Source: UBA8752 sp042095055 (GTDB taxonomy: Bacteria; Bacteroidota; Bacteroidia; Flavobacteriales_D; Sanyastnellaceae). From it: a stretch of DNA of 64,000 bases. The position numbers and the translations under genes were made by a program. The DNA is taken from assembly GCA_042095055.1 (NCBI GenBank), contig JBELBZ010000006.1:30652-94651 (forward strand), read 5' to 3'. Below the pieces are notes generated by a model. It was not told the DNA's origin. It saw only the letters and a list, made by a program, of their open reading frames with translations, and did not search any database. Positions 1 through 8,643 of the stretch are shown in pieces (position 1 is the stretch's first letter; each line of letters begins with the position of its first letter).

Positions 1-311
1 TTGACAATCCCCGCATTGGTCGCGATCAAATCGTCGCGGCTCATCCCCGGCTTGCGCGGCAGGCCACTGGTGATCACGACGACATCAGATCCTGCGGTCT
101 TGCTATAGTCGTTGGTCGAGCCCACTGTGCGGGTATCGTAGCTGTTGACCGGGCTGGTCTCCCAGATATCGAGGGCCTTGCCCTCGGCAAATCCTTCTTT
201 GATGTCGAGGAGGACGACCTCGTTGCAGACTTCACGGGTGGCGAGCACATCGGCGCAGGTCGCGCCCACATTGCCTGCACCTACTACAGTGACCTTGGTA
301 CGTTGGATCAT
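1..311 (-). CDS. mdh: Malate dehydrogenase, N-terminal part (cut by window edge)
   Basis: About 103 N-terminal residues of an NAD-dependent malate dehydrogenase, which interconverts malate and oxaloacetate in the TCA cycle in the cytoplasm. The Rossmann loop reads VVGAGNVGATCADVLA right after the ATG at 311, followed by the acidic end of strand two (VVLLDIKEG), which selects NAD. The mobile active-site loop reads SGLPRKPGMSRDDL, with the arginines that bind the dicarboxylate; this RKPGM form is typical of the lactate-dehydrogenase-like malate dehydrogenases common in Bacteroidota. The gene continues beyond base 1. A -7-like box lies 33 bases upstream of the start. Lactate dehydrogenase is the alternative but is less likely from this loop. 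Confidence 0.9.
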   Translation of the reverse strand, partial: MIQRTKVTVVGAGNVGATCADVLATREVCNEVVLLDIKEGFAEGKALDIWETSPVNSYDTRTVGSTNDYSKTAGSDVVVITSGLPRKPGMSRDDLIATNAGIV

Positions 312-343
312 GGGGTGGTGAATTGGGTTGGTGAATCGGTTTG

Positions 344-351
344 CAAAAGTA
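344..351 (-). promoter_or_regulatory. Candidate -7 box (TACTTTTG) for mdh
   Basis: On the minus strand the bases read TACTTTTG, an exact match to the Bacteroidota consensus TAnnTTTG, 32 bases upstream of the mdh ATG. I see no convincing -33 TTTG at the usual spacing. Confidence 0.45.
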
Positions 352-400
352 AGGGAGCAAATACTGCAGAACATGGACCGTTCGTTCCCAATTTGGTCCT

Positions 401-1513
401 GTGATTAGAGTTTTGACATTCCCCCTCGTTGCCGCCCTGCTTTTGGGCCTTCCCTTGGTCCTGTCGGCCCAGCCAGAAACCGACACCAACAACTGGCCCG
501 ATGGCCAGCCAGGGTCCGACTTTAATGTGACCGATTCCCGCGGCCTCAAGCAAGGGCGTTGGATCAGGGTGTACCCCGATGGACAGCTCTACTACAGCGG
601 CTCTTTTACCGACGGCAAGCCGTCAGGCCACTTCACCTTCTTCCGAGAAAACGGTCGTGTACTCAGTGAAGTAGACCACCTGGAGGACAGCGACATGGCC
701 AAGGCCACCTTGTACCGGGAGGACGGCACCCCTTCCCACCGGGGCCAATACCGCACTGTGCAGGTGGATGGAGCATGGACACAGCACAAAACCGGCCCTT
801 GGGAAGCCTTGGACAAGAAAGGCAGAGTGCGGATCAAAGAGCACTATGAGGCGGACCTTTTGGACGGCACATATCAGGCCTTTCACCCCAATGGCAATGT
901 CCTCGAACAGGGGCATTATCGCGCAGGAAAGAAGTCGGGCAAGTGGGCCTCATTCAACCGAGAAGGCGCGTCCAGGACCGAAGAACTGTGGAGGGAAGGC
1001 GAGCGTCATGGAGAGGCTGTGGTCATGCAAGACAACGGAGTCCCTCTGAGCAGAGGGCAATATGACAATGGCTTGCCCTCCGGAGAATGGACCTTGTACA
1101 ACGCCGATGGAAAAACCCGTTCCATTCTGACTTACGTGGAAGGGAAAGTGACCACGGAAAGGCCCCAGAATGGTGAATTCGAGGCCACCTATCCGAGTGG
1201 CCGTCCAGAATGGATGGGCCGTTATGCCCACGGCAACCTCGATGGGCCTTTCACGGCTTGGCACGACTTGGGAGAATGGCAGATGGTCCCGGCCGAAGAG
1301 GGGGGCGTTCGGGGGGGACCTCCCACTCAAGGAGCGCGGAGCGCCGGAGGTGATTCTCCGATGCGACAAGAACTGCGCAACCAGCCCATGAAAGAAATGG
1401 GCGAATACACAGCCGGCGTGAAAGACGGAACGTGGCGCTATTTTGACGAACAGGGTGACCACATCCGCACCGAGCGGTGGACCCTAGGCAAACTGACCGG
1501 AACCGAAGAATGA
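401..1513 (+). CDS. Secreted MORN-repeat protein (YwqK-like)
   Basis: 370 residues with a GTG start. An N-terminal signal peptide (hydrophobic VAALLLGLPLVLSAQ, cleavage after about residue 23) implies export. The mature protein is a series of MORN-type repeats with the pattern G-x-W-x-x-Y/F-x-x-x-G, for example KQGRWIRVYPDGQLYYSG, KSGKWASFNREG, PSGEWTLYNADGK and KDGTWRYFDEQGD. Such repeats form elongated beta-hairpin stacks. Databases often call this family YwqK-type antitoxin, but nothing here supports a toxin-antitoxin role: there is no partner toxin and the protein is secreted. Its stop overlaps the start of the downstream subtilase (ATGA), so the two are translationally coupled. Function unknown; family call confident. 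Confidence 0.8.
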   Translation: MIRVLTFPLVAALLLGLPLVLSAQPETDTNNWPDGQPGSDFNVTDSRGLKQGRWIRVYPDGQLYYSGSFTDGKPSGHFTFFRENGRVLSEVDHLEDSDMAKATLYREDGTPSHRGQYRTVQVDGAWTQHKTGPWEALDKKGRVRIKEHYEADLLDGTYQAFHPNGNVLEQGHYRAGKKSGKWASFNREGASRTEELWREGERHGEAVVMQDNGVPLSRGQYDNGLPSGEWTLYNADGKTRSILTYVEGKVTTERPQNGEFEATYPSGRPEWMGRYAHGNLDGPFTAWHDLGEWQMVPAEEGGVRGGPPTQGARSAGGDSPMRQELRNQPMKEMGEYTAGVKDGTWRYFDEQGDHIRTERWTLGKLTGTEE

Positions 1514-3300
1514 CCCACCCCCCCTTTCCCTGCTTGATCCGCAAGGCCGCTCTCACTGCCTTCATAGGATTCATGGGGGCCGTCTGTGCCCAAGTTGCAC
1601 CGCTGCACCACTGGGTTGGATTCTCTGATAAAGTCGGATGTGGTGTTGACCTCAACAGCCCCTCAGCGGGCGCACTGTTGCTTTCACCCCGGGCACTGGA
1701 GCGCAGGGAAAGACAGGGCATCGGCTTGGACTCACTGGACTTACCGGTGCCGCCCCACCGGATTGCCGAAGTGCTCGCCGCTGGCGCCACGGAACAAGGC
1801 CCTTCCCTTGCATTGTTGCACCGCAGCAAATGGTTCAATGGCATCGTGATTCAACTGGATACTGTCCTCCTCGATTCAGCAGGAATCGCAGACGTTCTCG
1901 ACAACATCGCCCAACTGGATGGCGTCTCAGAAGTCAAGCGCGCAACGTGGTACCGCGATGTGGGCCCTCCAGCAGCCGTGCGCAAAAACCGCGCAGGGCA
2001 TGCTGCCCTGTTCGAAAGTGGGCCCGCACCCTATGGTGATGCCTGGCTTCAAGCGCGCCAGCTAAAAGTGGACCTGATTCACGGATTGGGTCACAGGGGA
2101 GCGGGGATGATGGTCGGTGTGTTGGACAGTGGATTTGACCGGGTCGACACCAACCCCGCTTTCGAAAGGGCCCGAAATACAGGTCGCCTCCAAATCGGCG
2201 GTAACTTCCCCAATGGTGGCGGCATTTCACCTTGGATTTATGAGGAGCATTACCATGGAGCCATGGTGTTGTCTACCATGGTCGGATTCCTTGATGGCCC
2301 GGGCGAAGAGCGCTACCTGGGCACAGCTCCTGACGCCACTTACGTGCTGTTCCGCACAGAGGATGTAGGCTGGGAGCACCTTGTGGAGGAGTACCACTGG
2401 GTCGCTGCTGCAGAACGCGCGGACAGCATGGGTTGCGACATCCTCAATACCTCACTCGGCTACTCCCTTTTCGACAGCGCTTCTGAGAACCACGATCCCA
2501 ACGACCTCGACGGGAATACCTTTCCCATCACGCAGGCATCCGACATCGCCGCTACAAGGGGCATGCTGGTGTTCAATTCCGCCGGAAACAGTGGCAACAG
2601 CCCTTGGCAAAAAATCACCGCTCCCGCCGACGGAGACAGTGTCATTGCCGTAGGTGCTGTCAATCCATCAGGGCAGCATGCCTCCTTTAGCAGTTATGGC
2701 CCCAGCGCCGATGGCCGCATCAAACCCGACCTCTGCGCCACAGGCCAGGACGCGGCTTACATCCACCCTGATGGCGGCATCAGACAAGGCAATGGAACCT
2801 CGTTTTCTTCTCCCATACTGTGTGGCGCGGCGACAAGCCTCTGGAGCGCCCACCCCGACCGTGCCGCTTGGGAAATCAGGCGGGCTTTGATTGAATCGGC
2901 CCACCAAGTTGGCGCACCTGACACGCTCTATGGATTCGGCATACCCGACATGTGGCAGGCCCACTTGGCCCTGGGCGGAAAGACGGTTTGGGAAGCTGAA
3001 AACCTCTTGGTTTACCCGAACCCCATCACAACAAACAACCAGGAGCTTCGCGTCGTTTTTGAGGAGGAAAACCTCCTCGCCGCTTCGGGAAGTGCCCTGA
3101 CCTGGATGGTCTCTGACGCGCTGGGTCGCCAAGTCGCCTTAGGATCCATCGAACGGGAGAAAGCGCCCCTCACCACCTTCACCTTGCCCACAGATATGCT
3201 GGAAGCGGGGACCTACATCCTCACCCTCTATGGGGTGCCCGAAGAAGATGAATCCCGCATCCCCACCGCGTGGGCCAGGTTTGTCGTAGAATCACGTTGA
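1510..3300 (+). CDS. Secreted subtilisin-like serine peptidase (S8) with T9SS sorting domain
   Basis: 596 residues from the ATG at 1510, which overlaps the previous stop as ATGA and gives a clean signal peptide (AALTAFIGFMGAVCAQ). The S8 triad is visible: Asp206 in VGVLDSGFD, His249 in HYHGAMV, Ser431 in GTSFSSP; the oxyanion-hole Asn is in FNSAGNSG. A propeptide-like region precedes the catalytic domain. The last 90 or so residues form a T9SS type A-like sorting domain (LLVYPNPITTNN to the C-terminal strand RFVVESR), so the product is expected to cross the outer membrane by T9SS and be anchored or released. An in-frame GTG at 1477 inside the upstream gene was rejected as start. Substrate unknown. 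Confidence 0.92.
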   Translation: MTHPPFPCLIRKAALTAFIGFMGAVCAQVAPLHHWVGFSDKVGCGVDLNSPSAGALLLSPRALERRERQGIGLDSLDLPVPPHRIAEVLAAGATEQGPSLALLHRSKWFNGIVIQLDTVLLDSAGIADVLDNIAQLDGVSEVKRATWYRDVGPPAAVRKNRAGHAALFESGPAPYGDAWLQARQLKVDLIHGLGHRGAGMMVGVLDSGFDRVDTNPAFERARNTGRLQIGGNFPNGGGISPWIYEEHYHGAMVLSTMVGFLDGPGEERYLGTAPDATYVLFRTEDVGWEHLVEEYHWVAAAERADSMGCDILNTSLGYSLFDSASENHDPNDLDGNTFPITQASDIAATRGMLVFNSAGNSGNSPWQKITAPADGDSVIAVGAVNPSGQHASFSSYGPSADGRIKPDLCATGQDAAYIHPDGGIRQGNGTSFSSPILCGAATSLWSAHPDRAAWEIRRALIESAHQVGAPDTLYGFGIPDMWQAHLALGGKTVWEAENLLVYPNPITTNNQELRVVFEEENLLAASGSALTWMVSDALGRQVALGSIEREKAPLTTFTLPTDMLEAGTYILTLYGVPEEDESRIPTAWARFVVESR

Positions 3301-3304
3301 TCCG

Positions 3305-3688
3305 ATGCTGCGCACGTTGTCATTGCGGTGGGGTTTGTTGATGGGCTTGCTTTTGGCAGTGACCTCCGGTTGTCATGCGCAGCGGGACCGCACACAAAGC
3401 GCCAAATACCAGCGAAAGGTGCAGATGAAGCTCCAGAAAGAGCGTCAGAAAGAGCAGGACCAAGCCTTCCGCAATGGAAGGAAAACCCACTGGAAGGCCC
3501 AGGACCGCTCCACGCGCAAACGCTGGCGGGCGCAGCGTCGCGCTGCCAAGCGGATGAGGCGGGGCGGTGGACCGGACAGTTGGTACCGGGGATTGTTCAA
3601 ATCAGGACGCCCCATTCCTTGGACCAAGCGAGCGGCCAATAAGGTGGGCAACCTCTTCAAGCGCAAACGCAAGCGGCGCCAATACTGA
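3305..3688 (+). CDS. Small, extremely basic lipoprotein of unknown function
   Basis: 127 residues starting four bases after the subtilase stop, so the last gene of the operon. The N-terminus is a lipoprotein signal: a hydrophobic stretch GLLMGLLLAV followed by the lipobox VTSGC with Cys at residue 23. The mature part is strikingly basic, roughly 40 percent Lys plus Arg, with a Gln/Lys/Arg-rich helix-like segment (residues 33-55), an Arg-rich block (70-87) and a C-terminal run FKRKRKRRQY. I do not recognise a domain. Such a charge suggests contact with polyanions (lipopolysaccharide, nucleic acid) or partner proteins in the periplasm, but that is inference. Confidence 0.75.
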   Translation: MLRTLSLRWGLLMGLLLAVTSGCHAQRDRTQSAKYQRKVQMKLQKERQKEQDQAFRNGRKTHWKAQDRSTRKRWRAQRRAAKRMRRGGGPDSWYRGLFKSGRPIPWTKRAANKVGNLFKRKRKRRQY

Positions 3689-3757
3689 CACCTTATGACT
3701 TGGGCCTTGAGCCTTGGGCCATTTGAAGGCGTGCCGTTTTGCTTGCGATGGAGCATT

Positions 3758-3785
3758 AAAAAAGCCCCTCGCAGGAGGGGCTTTT

Positions 3786-3786
<1 letters not shown>
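3758..3786. terminator. Bidirectional intrinsic terminator
   Basis: Perfect stem AAAAAGCCCCTC / GAGGGGCTTTTT with a four-base loop. It has T runs on both strands, so it can end the plus-strand subtilase operon and the minus-strand tRNA-Thr transcript. Confidence 0.85.
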
Positions 3787-3861
<75 letters not shown>

Positions 3862-3888
3862 TTGCACACCGTTCCCGATGGCGGTCGG

Positions 3889-3896
3889 CAAAGATA
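3889..3896 (-). promoter_or_regulatory. Candidate -7 box (TATCTTTG) for tRNA-Thr
   Basis: TATCTTTG on the minus strand, exact TAnnTTTG, 27 bases upstream of the mature tRNA 5' end. A TTG at 3919-3921 lies 22 bases further upstream and could serve as the -33 element. Confidence 0.5.
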
Positions 3897-3934
3897 CGCA
3901 CGCTGTATAAGATGGTTACAATCCTGTGCAGACT

Positions 3935-3951
3935 TTCCTTGGTCCAAGGAA
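3935..3951 (-). terminator. Inverted repeat downstream of rarA, possible weak terminator
   Basis: Perfect 8-base inverted repeat TTCCTTGG-n-CCAAGGAA, 28 bases after the rarA stop. The one-base loop means the real hairpin opens at least two pairs. It lacks a T run, so intrinsic termination is uncertain. Confidence 0.35.
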
Positions 3952-3978
3952 GATTCGCTGCCTGCAAACACTTCTGAA

Positions 3979-5279
<1,301 letters not shown>

Positions 5280-5283
<4 letters not shown>

Positions 5284-6203
5284 GTGGATTCAACTGGGCT
5301 TTTCTCAGGCACTGCCACCACGTTCAAAGGAACACCTTCTGGGCGGCTGTGCTTCCACCGGGTGTGCGACCAGAGCCAGTGGGCGGGGTCTTCTCTCAAT
5401 TGGGATTCGATGCGGTCATAGGTCGCTTTGAGCAGCGCCCCTTTGGGCCATTCTGTGGGGGCATCTGTGATCAATTCGTAGTGTACTTCCCAATATCCCC
5501 GTGGCTTGCCCTCGGCCTTGCGCACCCCAAAGAACACCACGGGCATGTCAAACTTGCGGGCAAAGGCTTCCAACCCAAAGTGCATGGCCGTCTCCTGTCC
5601 CATCCACTCCATCCACCATGCCTTCTTGGGGTCGAGGGGACGCTGGTCGACAGCCAACGTCGCGGCCTTAGCACGCCCCGTCTCCTCTACCATCCACGCC
5701 GATACACGCTTCATTGGTACGAGTTCAGTGCCGAGCTTTCCACGGGTGCGCAAAATCAGGTCGTCGTAAAACGCATTGGAAAGCGGTTTATAGACCCCCA
5801 TCACGGGCAGAGGCAATGCTGCCCCCGCCGTCACAGCAAAGCGTTCCCAATTCCCAAAATGTCCACAAGAGAGCAGCACGCCCGGCGGTTTGTCTGCATA
5901 AGGGGCCAACACCTCCGGGTTGACATGGTGGAAGCGCTTTAACAGCTCCTCAGGGCCTGCATGGAAATGCCGCAGCGATTCCACCAGCACCTCCGCGAGG
6001 TGGGTGTAGAACTGGCGGGCAGTGCGGCGCAATTCTACGGCTGTCATCTCAGGGAATGCACGCTTCAGGTTGGATTCCACGACTGTGCGCCGGTAACCAG
6101 ACCACCACAGGCATTGGGACAACATGTCCGCCAATGGGTACAGCACCGCATAGGGCAATCGGCCAATGGGGGCCACAAACAAGGCGTGCAAGATCCGGGT
6201 CAT
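5280..6203 (-). CDS. Lysophospholipid/lipid A acyltransferase (LpxL/HtrB family)
   Basis: 307 residues from the ATG at 6203, which overlaps the upstream stop as ATGA; an upstream in-frame start at 6230 was rejected. It belongs to the LpxL/LpxM-type acyltransferases, membrane-associated enzymes that add secondary acyl chains to lipid A precursors. The catalytic HX4D/E motif appears as HFGNWE within VLLSCGHFGNWERFAV (about residues 110-125), followed by VYKPLSNAFYDDLILRTRG, which matches the family's second block (YRP.N...D..I...R). A hydrophobic N-terminus (ILHALFVAPIGRLPYAVLY) can anchor it to the inner membrane. Exact acyl donor and acceptor cannot be told from sequence. Confidence 0.88.
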
Positions 6204-6991
6204 GGGCAGGATATCCGAAGGCCATCCCAACCGAGGGAGACCCCTGTCGGCAATGCGGCGTCCACTTCCTCATGCTGACCGAGCAAGTGACTGATGTGGG
6301 TGAGGTAGGCCTGTTTTGGCCCTACCCTTTCAATGACCTCGAGTGCTTCTTCGAGGTTGAAATGACTGATGTGGGGCTCCTTGCGAAGCGCATTGAGCAC
6401 AAGAACCTCAACCCCCTGAAGCCGATCCCAAGTGACTGTACTAAAAGCGTTCGCGTCCGTGATGTAGGCGATGGGACCTATGCGGAATCCCAGCACTGGC
6501 AGTTTGTAGTGCATGACGGGCAAGGGATGAACCTCCACGCCTCCAATGGACTTCGTTTCCGCGTCGAGGTCATGAAGCCGCACCTGCGGAACGCCGGGAT
6601 AGGGGTTGTCACTGAACACATAGTGAAACTCCCGCCTGAGTGCCGCTTGGACCGATGGGGTAGCATAGACATCCATGTCCCGCTTTGAGCGAAAATTGAA
6701 GGCCCGGATGTCATCCAGCCCCGCCACATGGTCCTTGTGTTCGTGTGTGAAAAGCACCGCATCCACCGCTCCGACCCGTTCTCGCAACATTTGCTGCCGA
6801 AAGTCAGGACCTGTATCGACCACAAAATTGCGCGGTCCCTCTGGGGCATCATCCCCGTCGACATGAAACAGGGCGCTGGAGCGGAGCCTGTTGTCCCGGG
6901 GGTCTGCAGAGGTGCACACCCCACAATCACATGCAATCACAGGCACACCTTGAGAGGTACCGGTGCCGAGAAGTGTGAGGTGAACGCCCAT
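6200..6991 (-). CDS. MBL-fold metallo-hydrolase (PhnP-like)
   Basis: 263 residues from the ATG at 6991 (MGVHLTLLGTGTSQGVPV); the longer version starting at 7030 would add 13 residues lying across the candidate -7 box and was rejected. Metallo-beta-lactamase fold with the metal motif THEHKDH at 82-88, a further His in the PVMHYKLPVLGFR block, ITDANAF, and LTHISH near the end. A Cys-rich patch CDCGVC (21-26) resembles the PhnP/tRNase Z-related subgroup that hydrolyses cyclic phosphodiesters. First gene of the operon with the acyltransferase and rarA. Substrate not predictable; family call firm. Confidence 0.88.
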   Translation of the reverse strand: MGVHLTLLGTGTSQGVPVIACDCGVCTSADPRDNRLRSSALFHVDGDDAPEGPRNFVVDTGPDFRQQMLRERVGAVDAVLFTHEHKDHVAGLDDIRAFNFRSKRDMDVYATPSVQAALRREFHYVFSDNPYPGVPQVRLHDLDAETKSIGGVEVHPLPVMHYKLPVLGFRIGPIAYITDANAFSTVTWDRLQGVEVLVLNALRKEPHISHFNLEEALEVIERVGPKQAYLTHISHLLGQHEEVDAALPTGVSLGWDGLRISCP

Positions 6992-6996
6992 ATGGG

Positions 6997-7004
6997 CAAA
7001 GTTA
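6997..7004 (-). promoter_or_regulatory. Candidate -7 box (TAACTTTG) for the MBL-acyltransferase-rarA operon
   Basis: TAACTTTG on the minus strand, exact TAnnTTTG, ends only five bases before the ATG at 6991. If used, the transcript would start at or next to the start codon and be leaderless or nearly so. Confidence 0.45.
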
Positions 7005-7040
7005 ATCGGTCGGGGCTCCGGCGTTCCCACCCTGCATTGG

Positions 7041-7048
7041 TACCTTTG
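7041..7048 (+). promoter_or_regulatory. Candidate -7 box (TACCTTTG) for the 7079 gene
   Basis: TACCTTTG on the plus strand, exact TAnnTTTG, 30 bases before the GTG at 7079. It is divergent from the candidate promoter at 6997-7004. This position supports 7079 as start. Confidence 0.5.
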
Positions 7049-7078
7049 TAATGAGCAACACCCTCAATTACCAGCACC

Positions 7079-8539
7079 GTGGAATCCAACCGTGTCGTCC
7101 TTTCGGCCAAGCAGAAGGCCCTGCGGATCAACATGAACCACGATCTCTATGGCACTTTTGCCGAGATCGGGGCGGGTCAAGAAGTGGTGCGGCATTTTTT
7201 CCGTGCGGGGGGTGCCAGTGGGACCATTGCCAAGACCATCAGTGCTTACGACAAGGACTTCAGCGATGCCATCTATGGCGTAGAGCCCTCAGGCCGATAC
7301 GTATGTGAGGCCCGTGTGCACAAGATGATCGACCACGAATACAGGTTGTGTGAGGAACGGTTGCCTCGAGAAAAGCACCCTGCCAAGCGCTTCTTCGCGT
7401 TTGCGAACACCGTGGCGACAATCAACTACCACAAAACGATTGAGGGCCACGGCTGGTTCGGGATCCGCTTTCAAACCGGTCCCAACAAAAAACCCAACTC
7501 GGTCATCCTCCACGCCCGGTTCCATGAGCCTGACGCCTTGCTGCAGCACGCATCCATTGGAATCTTGGGGGTCAACTTGATTTACGGGTGCCACTTCTTG
7601 TACAAGCAGCCCAACGACCTGTTGCAGAGCCTCTATGACGAGCTCGACAAGGACCGCATTGAAATCGACACCATTCAAATGAATGGGCCTGACTTCGCTG
7701 GGGTGGACAACCGGCTGTTGTCCTTGCAGCTCGTGAAACACGGGATGACAGACGCGGTCATTTTCAGTCCCGATGGACGGAACCTCCAGGCTGCTGACGT
7801 GCTGTACAAGCGGAACATCTTGGCCATTCGCGGCAGCTTCCGTCCCGTCACCAAGGTCAACTTGGACATGATGGAGCGGGGACTGGCCCTGTTCCGTGAG
7901 GAGAACCGGGTCGATGAGAACAACATTCAGTTGTTGTTTGAGATTACACTCAACAACCTCAAGGCAGAGGGCGACATCGACGAAAAGGACTTCTTGGACC
8001 GGGCCGACATCCTCTGCTCATTGGGGCATACGGTGTTGATTTCAAACTACCAGGAGTATTACAAACTCATCGAGTATTTCTCGCGCTACACCAAGAAACG
8101 CATGGGCGTCATCATGGGCGGCAATGCGATGATGGACCTCTTCAATGAACGCTACTACCGCGAGTTGAATGGAGGCATCCTGGAGGCGTTTGGCATCATG
8201 TTCAGCCGAGACCTCAAGGTCTACGCTTACCCTTGGCACGATGCCAAAAATGACGTCTTGATCCGCACGGACAACGCCCCCATCCATCCAAGAATCAAGC
8301 CTTTGTATGACTATCTGCTCTTCAACAAGCGGATCAGTGACATTCAGCTTGACGACCTTTCGCTGCTGGACATCTTCAGTGTTGAGGTGCTCCGGATGAT
8401 CCGCGACGGGCTATCGGGCTGGGAGGACCTCGTCCCCCAAGAAGTGGACCAGATCATCAAGCAAAACAGGCTCTTCGGATATGAAGGCCCCACCCCGACT
8501 GACCCGGGAGGTTTTGCTGGTGCAGCCATGCTGAACTGA
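7079..8539 (+). CDS. Conserved Bacteroidota protein of unknown function, about 486 aa
   Basis: 486 residues with a GTG start; no signal peptide or membrane segment, so cytoplasmic. I recognise it as a well-conserved Bacteroidota-type protein (N-terminal block TFAEIGAGQEVVRHFFRAGG, then SGTIAKTISAYDKDFSDAIY) that databases label inconsistently, sometimes as a TonB-dependent receptor or a nucleotide adenylyltransferase. Neither label is supported: there is no signal peptide, TonB box, beta-barrel pattern or adenylyltransferase HxGH motif. Other conserved-looking blocks are LIYGCHFLY, VIFSPDGRNLQAADVLYKRN and MGVIMGGNAMMDLF. It stands alone on the plus strand between two minus-strand operons. 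Function unknown. Confidence 0.85.
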   Translation: MESNRVVLSAKQKALRINMNHDLYGTFAEIGAGQEVVRHFFRAGGASGTIAKTISAYDKDFSDAIYGVEPSGRYVCEARVHKMIDHEYRLCEERLPREKHPAKRFFAFANTVATINYHKTIEGHGWFGIRFQTGPNKKPNSVILHARFHEPDALLQHASIGILGVNLIYGCHFLYKQPNDLLQSLYDELDKDRIEIDTIQMNGPDFAGVDNRLLSLQLVKHGMTDAVIFSPDGRNLQAADVLYKRNILAIRGSFRPVTKVNLDMMERGLALFREENRVDENNIQLLFEITLNNLKAEGDIDEKDFLDRADILCSLGHTVLISNYQEYYKLIEYFSRYTKKRMGVIMGGNAMMDLFNERYYRELNGGILEAFGIMFSRDLKVYAYPWHDAKNDVLIRTDNAPIHPRIKPLYDYLLFNKRISDIQLDDLSLLDIFSVEVLRMIRDGLSGWEDLVPQEVDQIIKQNRLFGYEGPTPTDPGGFAGAAMLN

Positions 8540-8582
8540 GGCACTCCAGAGTGGAGCTCTAAACCTCGGTTAATCCCAAGCA

Positions 8583-8609
8583 AAAGGCGGCCCTTTTGGA
8601 GCCGCCTTT
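8583..8609. terminator. Terminator hairpin between the 7079 gene and rpoC
   Basis: Perfect stem AAAGGCGGC / GCCGCCTTT with a nine-base loop between converging genes. The A and T ends let it work on either strand; the T runs are short. Confidence 0.7.
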
Positions 8610-8643
8610 CGCATTTCTGACCCAGGCCTTGCGCCCGGCTGAA

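Noticed and set aside
1477..1509. Upstream start for the subtilase
   Set aside because: The GTG lies inside the previous gene and would place charged residues before the signal peptide; the ATG at 1510 gives the usual ATGA overlap.
401..1513. YwqK-type antitoxin of a toxin-antitoxin system
   Set aside because: It has a signal peptide and no toxin partner; the label comes only from MORN repeats.
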